This document shows, piece by piece, positions 34,278 through 42,666 of a stretch of DNA of 64,000 nt. Source of the stretch: Erysipelotrichaceae bacterium (GTDB lineage Bacteria; Bacillota_I; Bacilli_A; Erysipelotrichales; Erysipelotrichaceae); NCBI GenBank assembly GCA_030694975.1, contig JAUYTU010000035.1, forward strand, positions 124,001 through 188,000, written 5' to 3'. A program made the position numbers and the translations under genes. The notes beneath the pieces were generated by a model. That model saw nothing but the letters and a program-made list of their open reading frames with translations. It was not told the DNA's origin and ran no database searches. The stretch's first letter is position 1. Every line of letters begins with the position of its first letter.

Positions 34278-35003
34278 TTACTTATTTTTATGCCACAAAT
34301 CGATCTGCTCCTGATTTGAAAGCATTGTCATAAAGTTATCACGTGCGGTAGGATATTGCTTATACATCGACGAAAGCAATTGCTTAATCTCTTCGCGCTG
34401 TGTATGTTTATCCATCGGACAGGTAGATGTCACAACCGGTAAATGTTCATGATCTACGGCGCGCCGGATATCGTTTTCAAATACATAAAGCAAAGGGCGG
34501 ATAAAGGTTACTTTCTTTCGGGTTAAATACATTTTCGGACGAAAGGTTGCAATTCGACCGCCGTAAATCATATTCATAAATAACGTTTCTACAGCATCGT
34601 CACCATGATGAGCAAAAGCAATCTTATTGCAACCGTGCTTCAAAGCTTCATCAATGACATAACCTTTTTTAAATCTCGAACAAAGCGAACAGGGCAGGCG
34701 ACCTTCGTCATTGGCTTGAATCTTCAATATTTTATAAACATCTGTTTCTACTTGAATCAACTCAATTTTCAACTCATCACACCAACTTGCGATCGGTGTC
34801 ATGTCCATGCCTTCAAATCCTAATTTCAGATGGATTGCGAGAATATCAAAGTTCTTCTGACTCATTTGCTTATACAAATACAGTCCGTATAATAAAACGA
34901 TGGAATCTTTACCCCCGGAAATTCCGATGGCAATTTTATCGTTATCATCGATTAACTCAAAATCATGATCGGCTTTACGGATATTACTTAGAACCTTGCG
35001 CAT
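34278..35003 (-). CDS. TtcA-like tRNA 2-thiocytidine biosynthesis protein
   Basis: A 241-residue PP-loop ATPase. SGGKDS at residues 29-34 binds ATP; CSLC in PCSLCSRFKKG at about 108-111 and the later cysteine in TSTCPMDKHTQRE are the expected [4Fe-4S] ligands of the TtcA/TtuA class; AHHGDDAVETLFMN is the second conserved motif. It would activate C32 of certain tRNAs for thiolation, but the family includes other tRNA thiolases. GAGGGAG lies upstream of ATG 35003. Confidence 0.85.
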   Translation of the reverse strand: MRKVLSNIRKADHDFELIDDNDKIAIGISGGKDSIVLLYGLYLYKQMSQKNFDILAIHLKLGFEGMDMTPIASWCDELKIELIQVETDVYKILKIQANDEGRLPCSLCSRFKKGYVIDEALKHGCNKIAFAHHGDDAVETLFMNMIYGGRIATFRPKMYLTRKKVTFIRPLLYVFENDIRRAVDHEHLPVVTSTCPMDKHTQREEIKQLLSSMYKQYPTARDNFMTMLSNQEQIDLWHKNK

Positions 35004-35024
35004 AACTCCCTCGTTTCTTTTGCT

Positions 35025-35052
35025 TTAACATTATAGCATGATTTGATATAAT
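35025..35052 (+). promoter_or_regulatory. Promoter of truB-ribF
   Basis: TTAACA, 16 bases, TATAAT with TG one base before it (extended -10). It lies in the 70-base gap between the divergent ttcA-like gene and truB, and gives truB-ribF their own transcript now that they are separated from rbfA. Confidence 0.8.
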
Positions 35053-35074
35053 AACTAAGAAATGCGGTGGCAAA

Positions 35075-35914
35075 ATGGACGGAATATTATGTATAAACAA
35101 ACCGGCAAATATGACTTCATTTGACGTTTGTGCGCAAATTCGAAGGAAGTTTCATTGTAAAGTCGGTCATACCGGAACCTTAGATCCGATGGCAACCGGA
35201 GTGATGATGATTACCTTGGGCAAGTCAACCAAACTTGTCCAGTATTTGACGCATGCCAGGAAAACGTATCAAGCTGTTTGTCGATTGGGAGTTAAAACCA
35301 ATACCGGTGATATATGGGGTGAAGTCACGGAGCGAGGTCCTATTCCAGAACTTATGGAAGGGTCGATTGAGCCTGTATTAGCCTCATTTCTTGGTAAAAG
35401 CATGCAACAACCTCCGATGATTTCAGCAATAAAAATCGATGGAAAAAAGTTGTATGAATATGCAAGAAAGAATCAGACCATTGACGTTCCCATGCGTCCA
35501 ATCGAAGTGTTCTCAATAAAACTTGATGGAATAAGAGAAAATGAACTGGTGTTTACGATTGAAGTTTCGGCTGGAACATATATACGGACGATATGCGAAG
35601 ACATCGGCGTTCGCATGAACACGGTTGCAACCTTAAGCGGACTTGAGCGATTGGCAATTGAGGATATTACCATTAATCAGACAATGGAATTGGATGAAGT
35701 ACTTGGCACTTCCGACCTAATGTTTGTAGATCCGCTGATTGCGTTAAAAAAGTACCGTCAGATCACGGTAGAAGACCCGACTTTTATTTATCATGGTAAA
35801 AAGGTTGACCTTCCATTTCAAGATGATAAAATATTGTTTGTATTCAATAACGAGCCGCTGGCTTTTTATAAAAAGGAAGATAATTTGTATCGAAGTGAAA
35901 GAGGGTTATGGTAA
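35075..35914 (+). CDS. truB: tRNA pseudouridine-55 synthase TruB
   Basis: A 279-residue enzyme isomerising U55 in the T-loop of tRNAs. The catalytic aspartate is in GHTGTLDPMATGVM, followed by KTYQAVCRLG and the SAGTYIRTICEDIG segment. It ends in a PUA-like region. It overlaps ribF by TAATG, as in many Bacillota. Confidence 0.96.
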   Translation: MDGILCINKPANMTSFDVCAQIRRKFHCKVGHTGTLDPMATGVMMITLGKSTKLVQYLTHARKTYQAVCRLGVKTNTGDIWGEVTERGPIPELMEGSIEPVLASFLGKSMQQPPMISAIKIDGKKLYEYARKNQTIDVPMRPIEVFSIKLDGIRENELVFTIEVSAGTYIRTICEDIGVRMNTVATLSGLERLAIEDITINQTMELDEVLGTSDLMFVDPLIALKKYRQITVEDPTFIYHGKKVDLPFQDDKILFVFNNEPLAFYKKEDNLYRSERGLW

Positions 35915-36843
35915 TGGAAAAATTCGTTGTTGACATAAATCATGTACCACACATTGAAACACGTTTAGCCGCATGTATCGGTTATTTTGACGGTATTCAT
36001 TTGGGACATCGTCAGTTAATCGATGAAACAATCAGACAGGCTAAGTTAAGAGGTATTAAAAGTGCAATGATCACTTTTCATCCCGATCCTTGGGTGGTTA
36101 TAAAGAATATTAAGAAAGTTGAACATCTGACGACGATGAAAGATCGAATGGATGTCGTTGAAAGTCTGGGAATCGATGTTTGGATTATTTTAAATTTTAC
36201 CAAAGAACTCTCCGAATGCAGTCCGCAACTGTTTCTAGAGAATATATTGTGTCAATTACCCATCGACGCATTGATTTTCGGATATGACTTCCGATTCGGA
36301 CACCGTGGTTTAGGAGATGGAAAATTTCTCAAAGAAGCCGGTAAACAATGTTTTGAAGCAATTGAAATCGATCAAATCAGTGATGATGACAAGAAAATCA
36401 GCAGTACACGCATCAGTGAAGCAATTACAGAAGGTGATATGGAAACAGCTGCCCGTTTACTGGCGCGACCATATTCTCTTTCAGGTATCGTGGTTGGCGG
36501 ACGTCACAAAGGCAGAGAGATCGGATTCCCAACCGCAAACCTTGACTATCCGCAAGAATATATCTTGCCGAAGATCGGTGTTTATATCGGAGAAGCAGAG
36601 GTTCCACAGGGAAGATTCAAAACCATGATCAATATCGGACACAATCCGACATTCAATACCCGTAACGAGATTTCTATTGAAGCGTATTTACTGGATTTCA
36701 ATGATCTTCTCTATGGACAAAAAATAACATTAACCTTTTTGCACCGAATTCGGGACGAAATGAAGTTCGATAGTATTCAGCGATTGATTGAACAAATGTT
36801 ACAAGATTATCAGACTACCCGAGAATATTTTGATAAACAATAG
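35914..36843 (+). CDS. ribF: Bifunctional riboflavin kinase / FAD synthetase
   Basis: 309 residues. The N-terminal nucleotidyl-transferase half has GYFDGIHLGHRQLI and makes FAD from FMN and ATP. The C-terminal kinase half begins at SLSGIVVGGRHKGREIGFPTANL, with the PTAN motif of riboflavin kinases. ATG 35914 is eight bases after GAGGG and overlaps the truB stop, and is preferred to ATG 35908. It converts the riboflavin imported by RibU (57644). Confidence 0.95.
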   Translation: MEKFVVDINHVPHIETRLAACIGYFDGIHLGHRQLIDETIRQAKLRGIKSAMITFHPDPWVVIKNIKKVEHLTTMKDRMDVVESLGIDVWIILNFTKELSECSPQLFLENILCQLPIDALIFGYDFRFGHRGLGDGKFLKEAGKQCFEAIEIDQISDDDKKISSTRISEAITEGDMETAARLLARPYSLSGIVVGGRHKGREIGFPTANLDYPQEYILPKIGVYIGEAEVPQGRFKTMINIGHNPTFNTRNEISIEAYLLDFNDLLYGQKITLTFLHRIRDEMKFDSIQRLIEQMLQDYQTTREYFDKQ

Positions 36844-36858
36844 AAAATAGAAAAACTG

Positions 36859-36890
36859 AATGCGTCCATGAGGATGCATTTTGTTATTTG
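36859..36890 (+). terminator. Terminator after ribF
   Basis: AATGCGTCC / GGATGCATT stem with one G-U pair, ATGA loop, followed by TTTTGTTATTT. Confidence 0.75.
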
Positions 36891-36898
36891 ATTCGTGC

Positions 36899-36912
36899 TG
36901 GAAGCGTTTACA
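36899..36912. promoter_or_regulatory. Candidate catabolite-responsive element (cre)
   Basis: TGGAAGCGTTTACA matches the cre consensus TGNAANCGNWNNCA at every fixed position. It is centred about 70 bases upstream of the -35 box of the T-box operon promoter, a position compatible with CcpA activation rather than a roadblock. One chance match in 64 kb is plausible. Confidence 0.45.
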
Positions 36913-36976
36913 ACAACAAATGACGTGCTATATGACAATTTTCATGAATATTTATGAAAATATTTATAAATATCTA

Positions 36977-37004
36977 TTGATTTTCAAATAATAGAATGTA
37001 TAAT
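36977..37004 (+). promoter_or_regulatory. Promoter of the T-box transporter operon
   Basis: TTGATT, 16 bases, TATAAT, about 10 bases before the first helix of the T-box leader. Confidence 0.8.
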
Positions 37005-37011
37005 AACCCTC

Positions 37012-37238
37012 ATAGCAAAGAAAAAGAGTAGTAACACGAAACTCTTCAAACCAGCGACTTGTGAATTGGTGAAAGACAAGCTGAAGAAAGTGTGAACGTG
37101 CTTTGGAGCCGGACTATCGAAATTTGAGATAGTTCCCGTAGATCGGCGTTAACGATTTGAGTGCATAAAGGGATTCCTTTATGAATTAAGGTGGTACCGC
37201 GTTAACACGTCCTTATTTTTAAAATAAGGACGTTTTTT
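37012..37238 (+). ncRNA. T-box riboswitch leader (candidate arginine specifier)
   Basis: The invariant T-box AAGGTGGTACCGCG is at 37188-37201, followed by a terminator stem CGTCCTTATTT / AAATAAGGACG with a T run (37208-37238). Stem I shows AGTA (37027-37030), the GGTGAAAG segment near 37068 and the GAA that follows the second strand of the specifier loop (37094-37096). The next three bases are CGT (37097-37099) followed by a purine, so the best reading is an Arg codon; GTG (Val) one base on is the alternative. It controls an amino-acid ABC transporter. Confidence 0.92.
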
Positions 37239-37252
37239 ATTGGAGGATAACT

Positions 37253-37921
37253 ATGATCGATTTTACCAAAATTTACGAATACATTCCATTCATTATCCAA
37301 GGAGTTTTGATTACCATTCAACTGGCACTGGTCGGCGCAGTTGGCGGATCTATACTTGGATTTATCTTTGGACTCACCAGCCGCAAGAAAAATATATTTG
37401 GCTATATCGTCCGAGGAATCATTGACTTCTTCAGAGGAACACCTTTAGTATTCCAGTTGGCGTTTTTCCACTATGGAATTCCGCAAATGGTAAAGGCATT
37501 TTTAGGAGTAAGTTTTGTACCGACCGCAATGTTCTCCGCCAGTGTAATCTTTATCATCAACTCATCTGCCTACCTAGCCGAAATACTTCGGGCTGGAATC
37601 GAGTCGATTGACAAAGGTCAAATCGAAGCCGCCAAAGCTTTGGGTGTAAAATCGTCAGACTACATGTTGCACATCATCATTCCACAGGCTGTTCGGAATG
37701 TGCTTCCGGCTATAGTTAATGAGTTTATCACACTGACTAAGGAAACTTCGATTGCTTCAATCATCGGTGTATCTGAACTGATGAGGCGAGCGACCATCAT
37801 CACCGGAACGACCTTCAGATATTTCGAACCGCTTCTGATCGTCGGAATAACGTATTACATCATGAATAAAATTTTGTCTAATGTCGGAAAAGCCGTTGAG
37901 AAGAGGTTGAAATATGATTAA
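37253..37921 (+). CDS. Amino-acid ABC transporter permease (T-box regulated)
   Basis: A 222-residue HisM/ArtQ-type permease with about five membrane segments. The ATPase-docking EAA loop is IEAAKALGVKSSDYMLHIII, and FRGTPLVFQLAFF is the family N-terminal signature. GGAGG lies upstream. It overlaps the ATPase gene by eight bases. It is the first gene after the T-box, so uptake is induced when the matching tRNA is uncharged. Confidence 0.94.
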   Translation: MIDFTKIYEYIPFIIQGVLITIQLALVGAVGGSILGFIFGLTSRKKNIFGYIVRGIIDFFRGTPLVFQLAFFHYGIPQMVKAFLGVSFVPTAMFSASVIFIINSSAYLAEILRAGIESIDKGQIEAAKALGVKSSDYMLHIIIPQAVRNVLPAIVNEFITLTKETSIASIIGVSELMRRATIITGTTFRYFEPLLIVGITYYIMNKILSNVGKAVEKRLKYD

Positions 37922-38636
37922 AGTTGAAAATCTGTTTAAACAGTTTGATCAGACGGAAGTTCTGAAGAACATAAACATAGAGTTTGAGGACGGTAAAACC
38001 TACGCAATCATCGGATCTTCTGGCAGCGGGAAAAGCACATTGCTACGTTGTCTTAACGGATTAGAAAAGCCAACATCCGGAAAAATCGTGATTGATGGGG
38101 TAGATATCGTTCACAATGAGAAAACACTTCCTGTCTTACGTCAGAAAATCGGTATGGTGTTTCAATCATTTAATCTGTTTGCTCACATGAACGCAACAGA
38201 TAACATTACTTTCGCCTTAATGAAAGTAAAGAAGATGAGTGAAGCCGACGCAAAACAACTGGCTCTTGAAAAACTTACGGAAGTCGGCTGTGATCATCGC
38301 ACAACCCATTATCCTCATCAGCTGTCCGGGGGTGAAAAACAGAGGGTTGCAATTGCACGTGCTTTGGCTATGAAGCCAACGGTCATTCTGTTTGATGAAC
38401 CAACCAGTGCCCTCGATCCGGAGATGACGGTTGAAGTGCTTAAAGTTATGAAAAATCTGACAAATTCAGGCATGACGATCATTGTGGTCACTCATGAAAT
38501 GAATTTTGCCAAAGAAGTTTCAGATTTGATTATTTATATGGACAACGGAGAAATTGTTGAAATCAATCCGCCCAAAATATTCTTTGAACAGACGCAAAGC
38601 GAACGGGCAAAGAAATTCTTGAACAACATGTTATAA
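37914..38636 (+). CDS. Amino-acid ABC transporter ATP-binding protein (T-box regulated)
   Basis: A 240-residue GlnQ/ArtP-type ATPase. Walker A is GSSGSGKST, the Q-loop is MVFQSFNLF, the signature is [15 protein letters not shown], Walker B is [13 protein letters not shown], and the switch histidine is in VTHEMNF. A paralogue of the ATPase at 31662, but the two operons differ in gene order (permease first here, binding protein first there). Confidence 0.95.
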   Translation: MIKVENLFKQFDQTEVLKNINIEFEDGKTYAIIGSSGSGKSTLLRCLNGLEKPTSGKIVIDGVDIVHNEKTLPVLRQKIGMVFQSFNLFAHMNATDNITFALMKVKKMSEADAKQLALEKLTEVGCDHRTTHYPHQLSGGEKQRVAIARALAMKPTVILFDEPTSALDPEMTVEVLKVMKNLTNSGMTIIVVTHEMNFAKEVSDLIIYMDNGEIVEINPPKIFFEQTQSERAKKFLNNML

Positions 38637-38655
38637 GAAAGAAAGGAACTAAAAC

Positions 38656-39411
38656 ATGAAAAAATTAATTGCACTATTACTTGTTCTTCTCATTTTGGTC
38701 GGTTGTGCACCAAAAGTTGAGGAAGAAAAACTATTGAAAGTCTTGACCTCGAGCGGTTATCCTCCGTATGAAATGACTAAGCCGGATGGAACTCTTGAAG
38801 GATTTGACATTGATTTCGCTGAAGCTTTGGCTATTGAAATGGGTTATGATGGCGTTGAATGGGTCGATATGGACTTTGGCGGAATCATCGCTGCCCTAAA
38901 CAACGAAGGAGCTGATATGGCAATTGCCGGAATGTCTGCTGATCCGGAACGGGATGTTCTATTTTCGATTCCTTATTTGATTCGAGATGAAGAAAGTCCT
39001 TTCTATGTATTAACAAAAAAGGACAGTGGTATTGTAGATACAGCTACATTAGCGGATAAAATCGTCGGAGTACAAATCGGCACGATTCAAGAAGGCGCTG
39101 TTAATGCAATGAAAGATGAACTGAATCTGACAATTGATCCTCGAAATGACATTGGTCAAATGGTTCAGGAAATCATTGTCGGTCGGATTGACTTCATTAT
39201 CGTCGAAGGATTGGTCGCCAAAGAATACGTTACCCAATTTACCGATTTATCGATGTTCTTGTTAGAACATGAAGCTGCTGATTCGGTACCAGGTGTGGTT
39301 GTGACACTACCGAAAAACAGTTCATTGAAAGCTGCGGTCGATGCAGCGATCGAAAAGCTGATTTCAAATGGCACATTGGCTGCGTTAGAAACCAAATGGT
39401 TTGGTGAATAA
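38656..39411 (+). CDS. Amino-acid ABC transporter substrate-binding lipoprotein (T-box regulated)
   Basis: A 251-residue type II binding-fold lipoprotein with lipobox LILVGC at about residue 17. Family segments are TSSGYPPYEMTKPDG, GFDIDFAEALAIEMG and ADMAIAGMSADPERDVLFSIPYL. AAGGAAC lies upstream. The ligand should match the T-box amino acid, probably arginine, by inference from the leader. Confidence 0.93.
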   Translation: MKKLIALLLVLLILVGCAPKVEEEKLLKVLTSSGYPPYEMTKPDGTLEGFDIDFAEALAIEMGYDGVEWVDMDFGGIIAALNNEGADMAIAGMSADPERDVLFSIPYLIRDEESPFYVLTKKDSGIVDTATLADKIVGVQIGTIQEGAVNAMKDELNLTIDPRNDIGQMVQEIIVGRIDFIIVEGLVAKEYVTQFTDLSMFLLEHEAADSVPGVVVTLPKNSSLKAAVDAAIEKLISNGTLAALETKWFGE

Positions 39412-39436
39412 TCTAGTTAGAAATTGTTGATGGGTG

Positions 39437-39445
39437 TGCTATAAT
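39437..39445 (+). promoter_or_regulatory. Extended -10 promoter for the YqhY-like gene
   Basis: TGCTATAAT, a perfect extended -10, 18 bases before ATG 39463. Confidence 0.7.
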
Positions 39446-39462
39446 ATCCTCAGGTGATAAAT

Positions 39463-39801
39463 ATGGCACATGAGTATATCTTATTGAAACAAAACGGCTC
39501 ACATCCGATTGGGCAGATTGCCCTGACCAAAGAAGCATTTGAAATGATTACACGTTTTTCAGTGGAAGATGACGAAGGTCTTATATTAGACACCACGCCG
39601 CTGAAAAAGTCAATCGTTTGTAAAATCGGTCAGAACAAATTGAATATATGCGTTGATGTACGTGTTCGCTATGGTAAAAACGTCAATCAGTCGATTGAGT
39701 CCTTGCAATCGCGAATTGCTAACAATGTGTTTACGATGACCGATTACCGGTGCAGCCGGATCGATGTCAATGTCGTAGGTTTCGTGTTTAACACCCAATA
39801 G
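39463..39801 (+). CDS. yqhY: Asp23/Gls24 family protein (YqhY-like)
   Basis: A 112-residue paralogue of the protein at 6572, in the position next to nusB where yqhY is found in Bacillus. The family core runs from IGQIALTKEAFEMITRF to the valine-rich strand LNICVDVRVRYGKNVNQSI. Start ATG 39463 uses AGGTGA upstream; GTG 39454 would lie inside that site. The usual accB-accC genes are missing upstream, so any link with acetyl-CoA carboxylase must be elsewhere. Confidence 0.82.
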   Translation: MAHEYILLKQNGSHPIGQIALTKEAFEMITRFSVEDDEGLILDTTPLKKSIVCKIGQNKLNICVDVRVRYGKNVNQSIESLQSRIANNVFTMTDYRCSRIDVNVVGFVFNTQ

Positions 39802-39836
39802 GGTGTTTTTCATTGTTGTATACCCAAAAGAGGGTT
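39790..39836 (+). terminator. Two tandem hairpins after the YqhY-like gene
   Basis: AACACCC-AATA-GGGTGTT with five T residues begins at 39790 on the coding end, and a weaker ACCC / GGGT hairpin at 39822-39835 with TTTT follows. Confidence 0.82.
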
Positions 39837-39840
39837 TTTA

Positions 39841-39849
39841 TGCTAAAAT
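39841..39849 (+). promoter_or_regulatory. Extended -10 promoter for nusB operon
   Basis: TGCTAAAAT fits TGnTAnAAT, 25 bases before nusB, which has CGGAGG. Confidence 0.6.
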
Positions 39850-39873
39850 TGTAACGTCTATCGGAGGTATTTT

Positions 39874-40281
39874 ATGACAAGTCGACGCAAACAACGTGTA
39901 AATGCGATGCTAGCCCTGTATCAGGTCTTTTTATTGAATCGTGATATTGAGGATGTCTTTGAAGACATCGATTATATACTTAGTGAAGGGGAGCCTGCCT
40001 TTTTGCCATTTTCCGAATTGGAGGAACCCATTAAGACGATGTTAATCGATGCTTATGAACATCAAAGCATCGTAATTGATAAAATAAATGAACAGCTTTC
40101 CGACTGGGATTTTGTTCGTTTGGGAGTGTTGGAACAGGCAATCTTGTTTTTAGCGGTCAGTGAGATGGTCTACGAAACCGCAGATCGGGCCGTCATCATC
40201 AATGAAGCGGTGGACATTGCGAAACAGTACTGTGATGATGATGCCTTTAAATTGGTCAATGGCGTGTTGGATAAACTATGA
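39874..40281 (+). CDS. nusB: Transcription antitermination factor NusB
   Basis: A 135-residue all-helical RNA-binding factor that acts with S10 on rRNA operon boxA. Landmarks are an arginine-rich start (TSRRKQRVNAMLALYQ) and the C-terminal AVIINEAVDIAKQYCDDDAFKLVNGVLDKL segment of the family. It overlaps xseA by ATGA and heads the nusB-xseAB-ispA-dxs-tlyA-recN run. Confidence 0.94.
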   Translation: MTSRRKQRVNAMLALYQVFLLNRDIEDVFEDIDYILSEGEPAFLPFSELEEPIKTMLIDAYEHQSIVIDKINEQLSDWDFVRLGVLEQAILFLAVSEMVYETADRAVIINEAVDIAKQYCDDDAFKLVNGVLDKL

Positions 40282-41627
40282 GTCAATCCATTTGGACGGT
40301 AACAACCCTGGTCCGCTTTATCAAAAAGCACCTAGAAGCTGAATCATCGATTCAGTCTGTTGCCGTGCAAGGAGAAATATCAAACTTTACCGCTCATCGC
40401 AGCGGTCATTGGTATTTTACTTTAAAAGACAATCAATCTCGTTGCAGTTGCGTCATGTTTGCGGCTGCCGCATCGAAAGTTTCACTACTTCCCAAAGATG
40501 GCGACCAGGTCATTGTGGTTGGAAGTGTTTCAGTATTTGAAGCCAGCGGACAATTGCAGTTGTATGTCAATCGACTGATTCCTCAGGGATTGGGTGCGTT
40601 ATATGCAAAATTGGAAGCATTAAAGAAGAAACTGTCATTGGCAGGTCTTTTTGATGAACAACGGAAAATGCCGTTGCCATCCTATCCCGAATCAATGGGC
40701 GTGATAACCTCTAAAAATACAGCGGCTTATCAAGATGTCATGTCTACCTTAAAGCGTCGGTGGCCATTAGCATCGATCATGCATTATCACAGTGCAGTGC
40801 AAGGGGAAGGTTCGGTTGAGCAGTTGGTGGAAGCACTGAATGCAGCTGACAACAATAGCCATGATGTCATTCTTTTAGTGCGAGGCGGCGGTTCGATTGA
40901 GGATTTGTGGTCGTTCAATGAAGAAGCCGTTGTTATGGCAGTTTCACGATGTAAAACGCCTATAATTACCGGTGTCGGACATCAAAGTGATGTAACCCTG
41001 GTGGATTTTGTTGCGGATGTGCGGGCACCAACGCCAACAGGGGCTGCAGAATTGGCGACACCGGATCAAAACGAGGTTCGTTCTGTATTAATGAAGAGCT
41101 ATAATCTTTTGAATAATCGCATAACTTCGTTAATTATTGATAAAAACAGACAATTAGGCCAACTTCGAAACCATCGTTACCTGATCGATCCTTATCGACT
41201 ATTGGGAGAATATCAACTCTCCTTGTCTTTTGTCTATCAACAGTTTGACAAACAACAGCTGAGAATCGCACGCTACCATAAACTTGTGGATGATTACCGA
41301 AAACTTTTGGTTCAACACAGTCGAAACAGGGTAGATATCAATCAAATCAGGATCGATAAGCTGCAAGTACATATGAAACATCAACTGTTGTTACACATTG
41401 AGCGTAATAGTGATAAAATTAAACTACGCAGACAACTATTGGAATCCTTATCGCCTTTAGCGGTATTGAATCGAGGATATGCGATTACTTATCAACAGGC
41501 ACAATTGATTACTTCAATTCATCAGTTGGATAAAGATGAAGAATTGACCATCCGTTACGCTGACGGTTCAGCACAGGCGCGTATCTTACACATAAAGGAG
41601 TCAGACCATGGAAAAACTAACCTTTGA
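40278..41627 (+). CDS. xseA: Exodeoxyribonuclease VII large subunit
   Basis: 449 residues. An N-terminal OB fold (VQGEISNFTAHRSGHWYFTL) precedes the catalytic core with PESMGVITSKNTAAYQDV, LLVRGGGSIEDLWSFNEEAV and the conserved TGVGHQSDVTLVDFVADVRAPTP region split over two loops, then a long coiled-coil stretch. It overlaps xseB by 20 bases. Confidence 0.96.
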   Translation: MSQSIWTVTTLVRFIKKHLEAESSIQSVAVQGEISNFTAHRSGHWYFTLKDNQSRCSCVMFAAAASKVSLLPKDGDQVIVVGSVSVFEASGQLQLYVNRLIPQGLGALYAKLEALKKKLSLAGLFDEQRKMPLPSYPESMGVITSKNTAAYQDVMSTLKRRWPLASIMHYHSAVQGEGSVEQLVEALNAADNNSHDVILLVRGGGSIEDLWSFNEEAVVMAVSRCKTPIITGVGHQSDVTLVDFVADVRAPTPTGAAELATPDQNEVRSVLMKSYNLLNNRITSLIIDKNRQLGQLRNHRYLIDPYRLLGEYQLSLSFVYQQFDKQQLRIARYHKLVDDYRKLLVQHSRNRVDINQIRIDKLQVHMKHQLLLHIERNSDKIKLRRQLLESLSPLAVLNRGYAITYQQAQLITSIHQLDKDEELTIRYADGSAQARILHIKESDHGKTNL

Positions 41628-41832
41628 TCAAGCGATGAAACGATTGAATGAAATCGTTGCTGCATTGGACAAAAATGAATTAGAATTAGAAAAAGCGATT
41701 ACTCTTTTTGAAGAAGGACTGCAATTGGTTACTTTTTGCGAAGGAAAACTGAAAGGTTTTGAAGGCAAAATCGAACAGTTACTGAAGACTAGTGACAGCG
41801 AGAAGGAGAATCAACATGAAACTGACCTTTGA
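41608..41832 (+). CDS. xseB: Exodeoxyribonuclease VII small subunit
   Basis: A 74-residue helical hairpin protein with the family signature FDQAMKRLNEIVAALDKNEL followed by LEKAITLFEEGLQLV. It binds the XseA coiled coil. It overlaps both neighbours, as is usual. Confidence 0.95.
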   Translation: MEKLTFDQAMKRLNEIVAALDKNELELEKAITLFEEGLQLVTFCEGKLKGFEGKIEQLLKTSDSEKENQHETDL

Positions 41833-42658
41833 AGAGTATTTATATGAATCATTTGGTCCTTTGACCGATTCAAGAATCAAGGAATCGGCAATGTATTCTT
41901 TAATGGCACCGGGCAAGCGAATCCGACCGCTTCTATTGTTGGCGGTTTTAAAGGACTACGGCTGTAATCCGGAAATCGGTCTGGATGCTGCTGCAGCCTT
42001 GGAAATGGTTCATACGTATTCATTGATTCACGATGATCTGCCGGCCATGGACGATGACGATTACCGTCGCGGACGACTGACCAATCATAAAATGTTTGAT
42101 GAAGCTACGGCGATTTTAGCAGGGGATGCCTTGCTGACGCAGGCGTTTGCGCAGATTGTCAGTTCACAATTAAGTGGTGACATTAAAATTCAACTAATCG
42201 GTGAACTTGCTGACAGTGCCGGAGGCGAAGGGATGATCCTTGGGCAGATTCGCGATATCGAGGCGGAAGATCAAGCCATTGGCTGGGACCAGCTACTGAT
42301 GATCTATTTGCTTAAAACCGGTAAACTTTTGGCAACGGCGCTTGTGATGGGCGCAATCATTGCACGCAGAAGCAGCGATGTCGCTCTTTGGCGGCGCATT
42401 GGCGAGAATCTAGGCTTGGCTTTTCAAATTCAGGACGATATCCTTGATGTAACAAAATCGACGGAAGAGCTTGGGAAAACAGCAAACAGTGACATCGTCA
42501 ATCATAAATCGACGGCCATTACTCATTTGGGTTTAAAAGCCGCAAAGGAAAAAATGATTCTGATTTATCAAGACGTTCTTGATGATTTAAAAGAAATATC
42601 ATTGAACGGATCGGAAGTGCGCAATATTATTGAACTATGTAGTAACCGTCAAATCTAG
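41816..42658 (+). CDS. ispA: Geranyl/farnesyl diphosphate synthase
   Basis: A 280-residue trans-prenyltransferase extending DMAPP with IPP. The first aspartate-rich motif is in HDDLPAMDDDDYRRG and the second is QIQDDILDVT. GKRIRPLL supplies substrate-binding basic residues. ATG 41816 has AAGGAG upstream; the in-frame start at 41792 is within xseB and less likely. It lies next to dxs, the entry enzyme of the same isoprenoid route. Confidence 0.94.
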   Translation: MKLTFEEYLYESFGPLTDSRIKESAMYSLMAPGKRIRPLLLLAVLKDYGCNPEIGLDAAAALEMVHTYSLIHDDLPAMDDDDYRRGRLTNHKMFDEATAILAGDALLTQAFAQIVSSQLSGDIKIQLIGELADSAGGEGMILGQIRDIEAEDQAIGWDQLLMIYLLKTGKLLATALVMGAIIARRSSDVALWRRIGENLGLAFQIQDDILDVTKSTEELGKTANSDIVNHKSTAITHLGLKAAKEKMILIYQDVLDDLKEISLNGSEVRNIIELCSNRQI

Positions 42659-42666
42659 GAGGAAAT

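Noticed and set aside
37097-37099. Firm assignment of the T-box to arginine
   Set aside because: The specifier was read from primary sequence only; shifting by one base gives GTG (Val), so it is reported as the best candidate.
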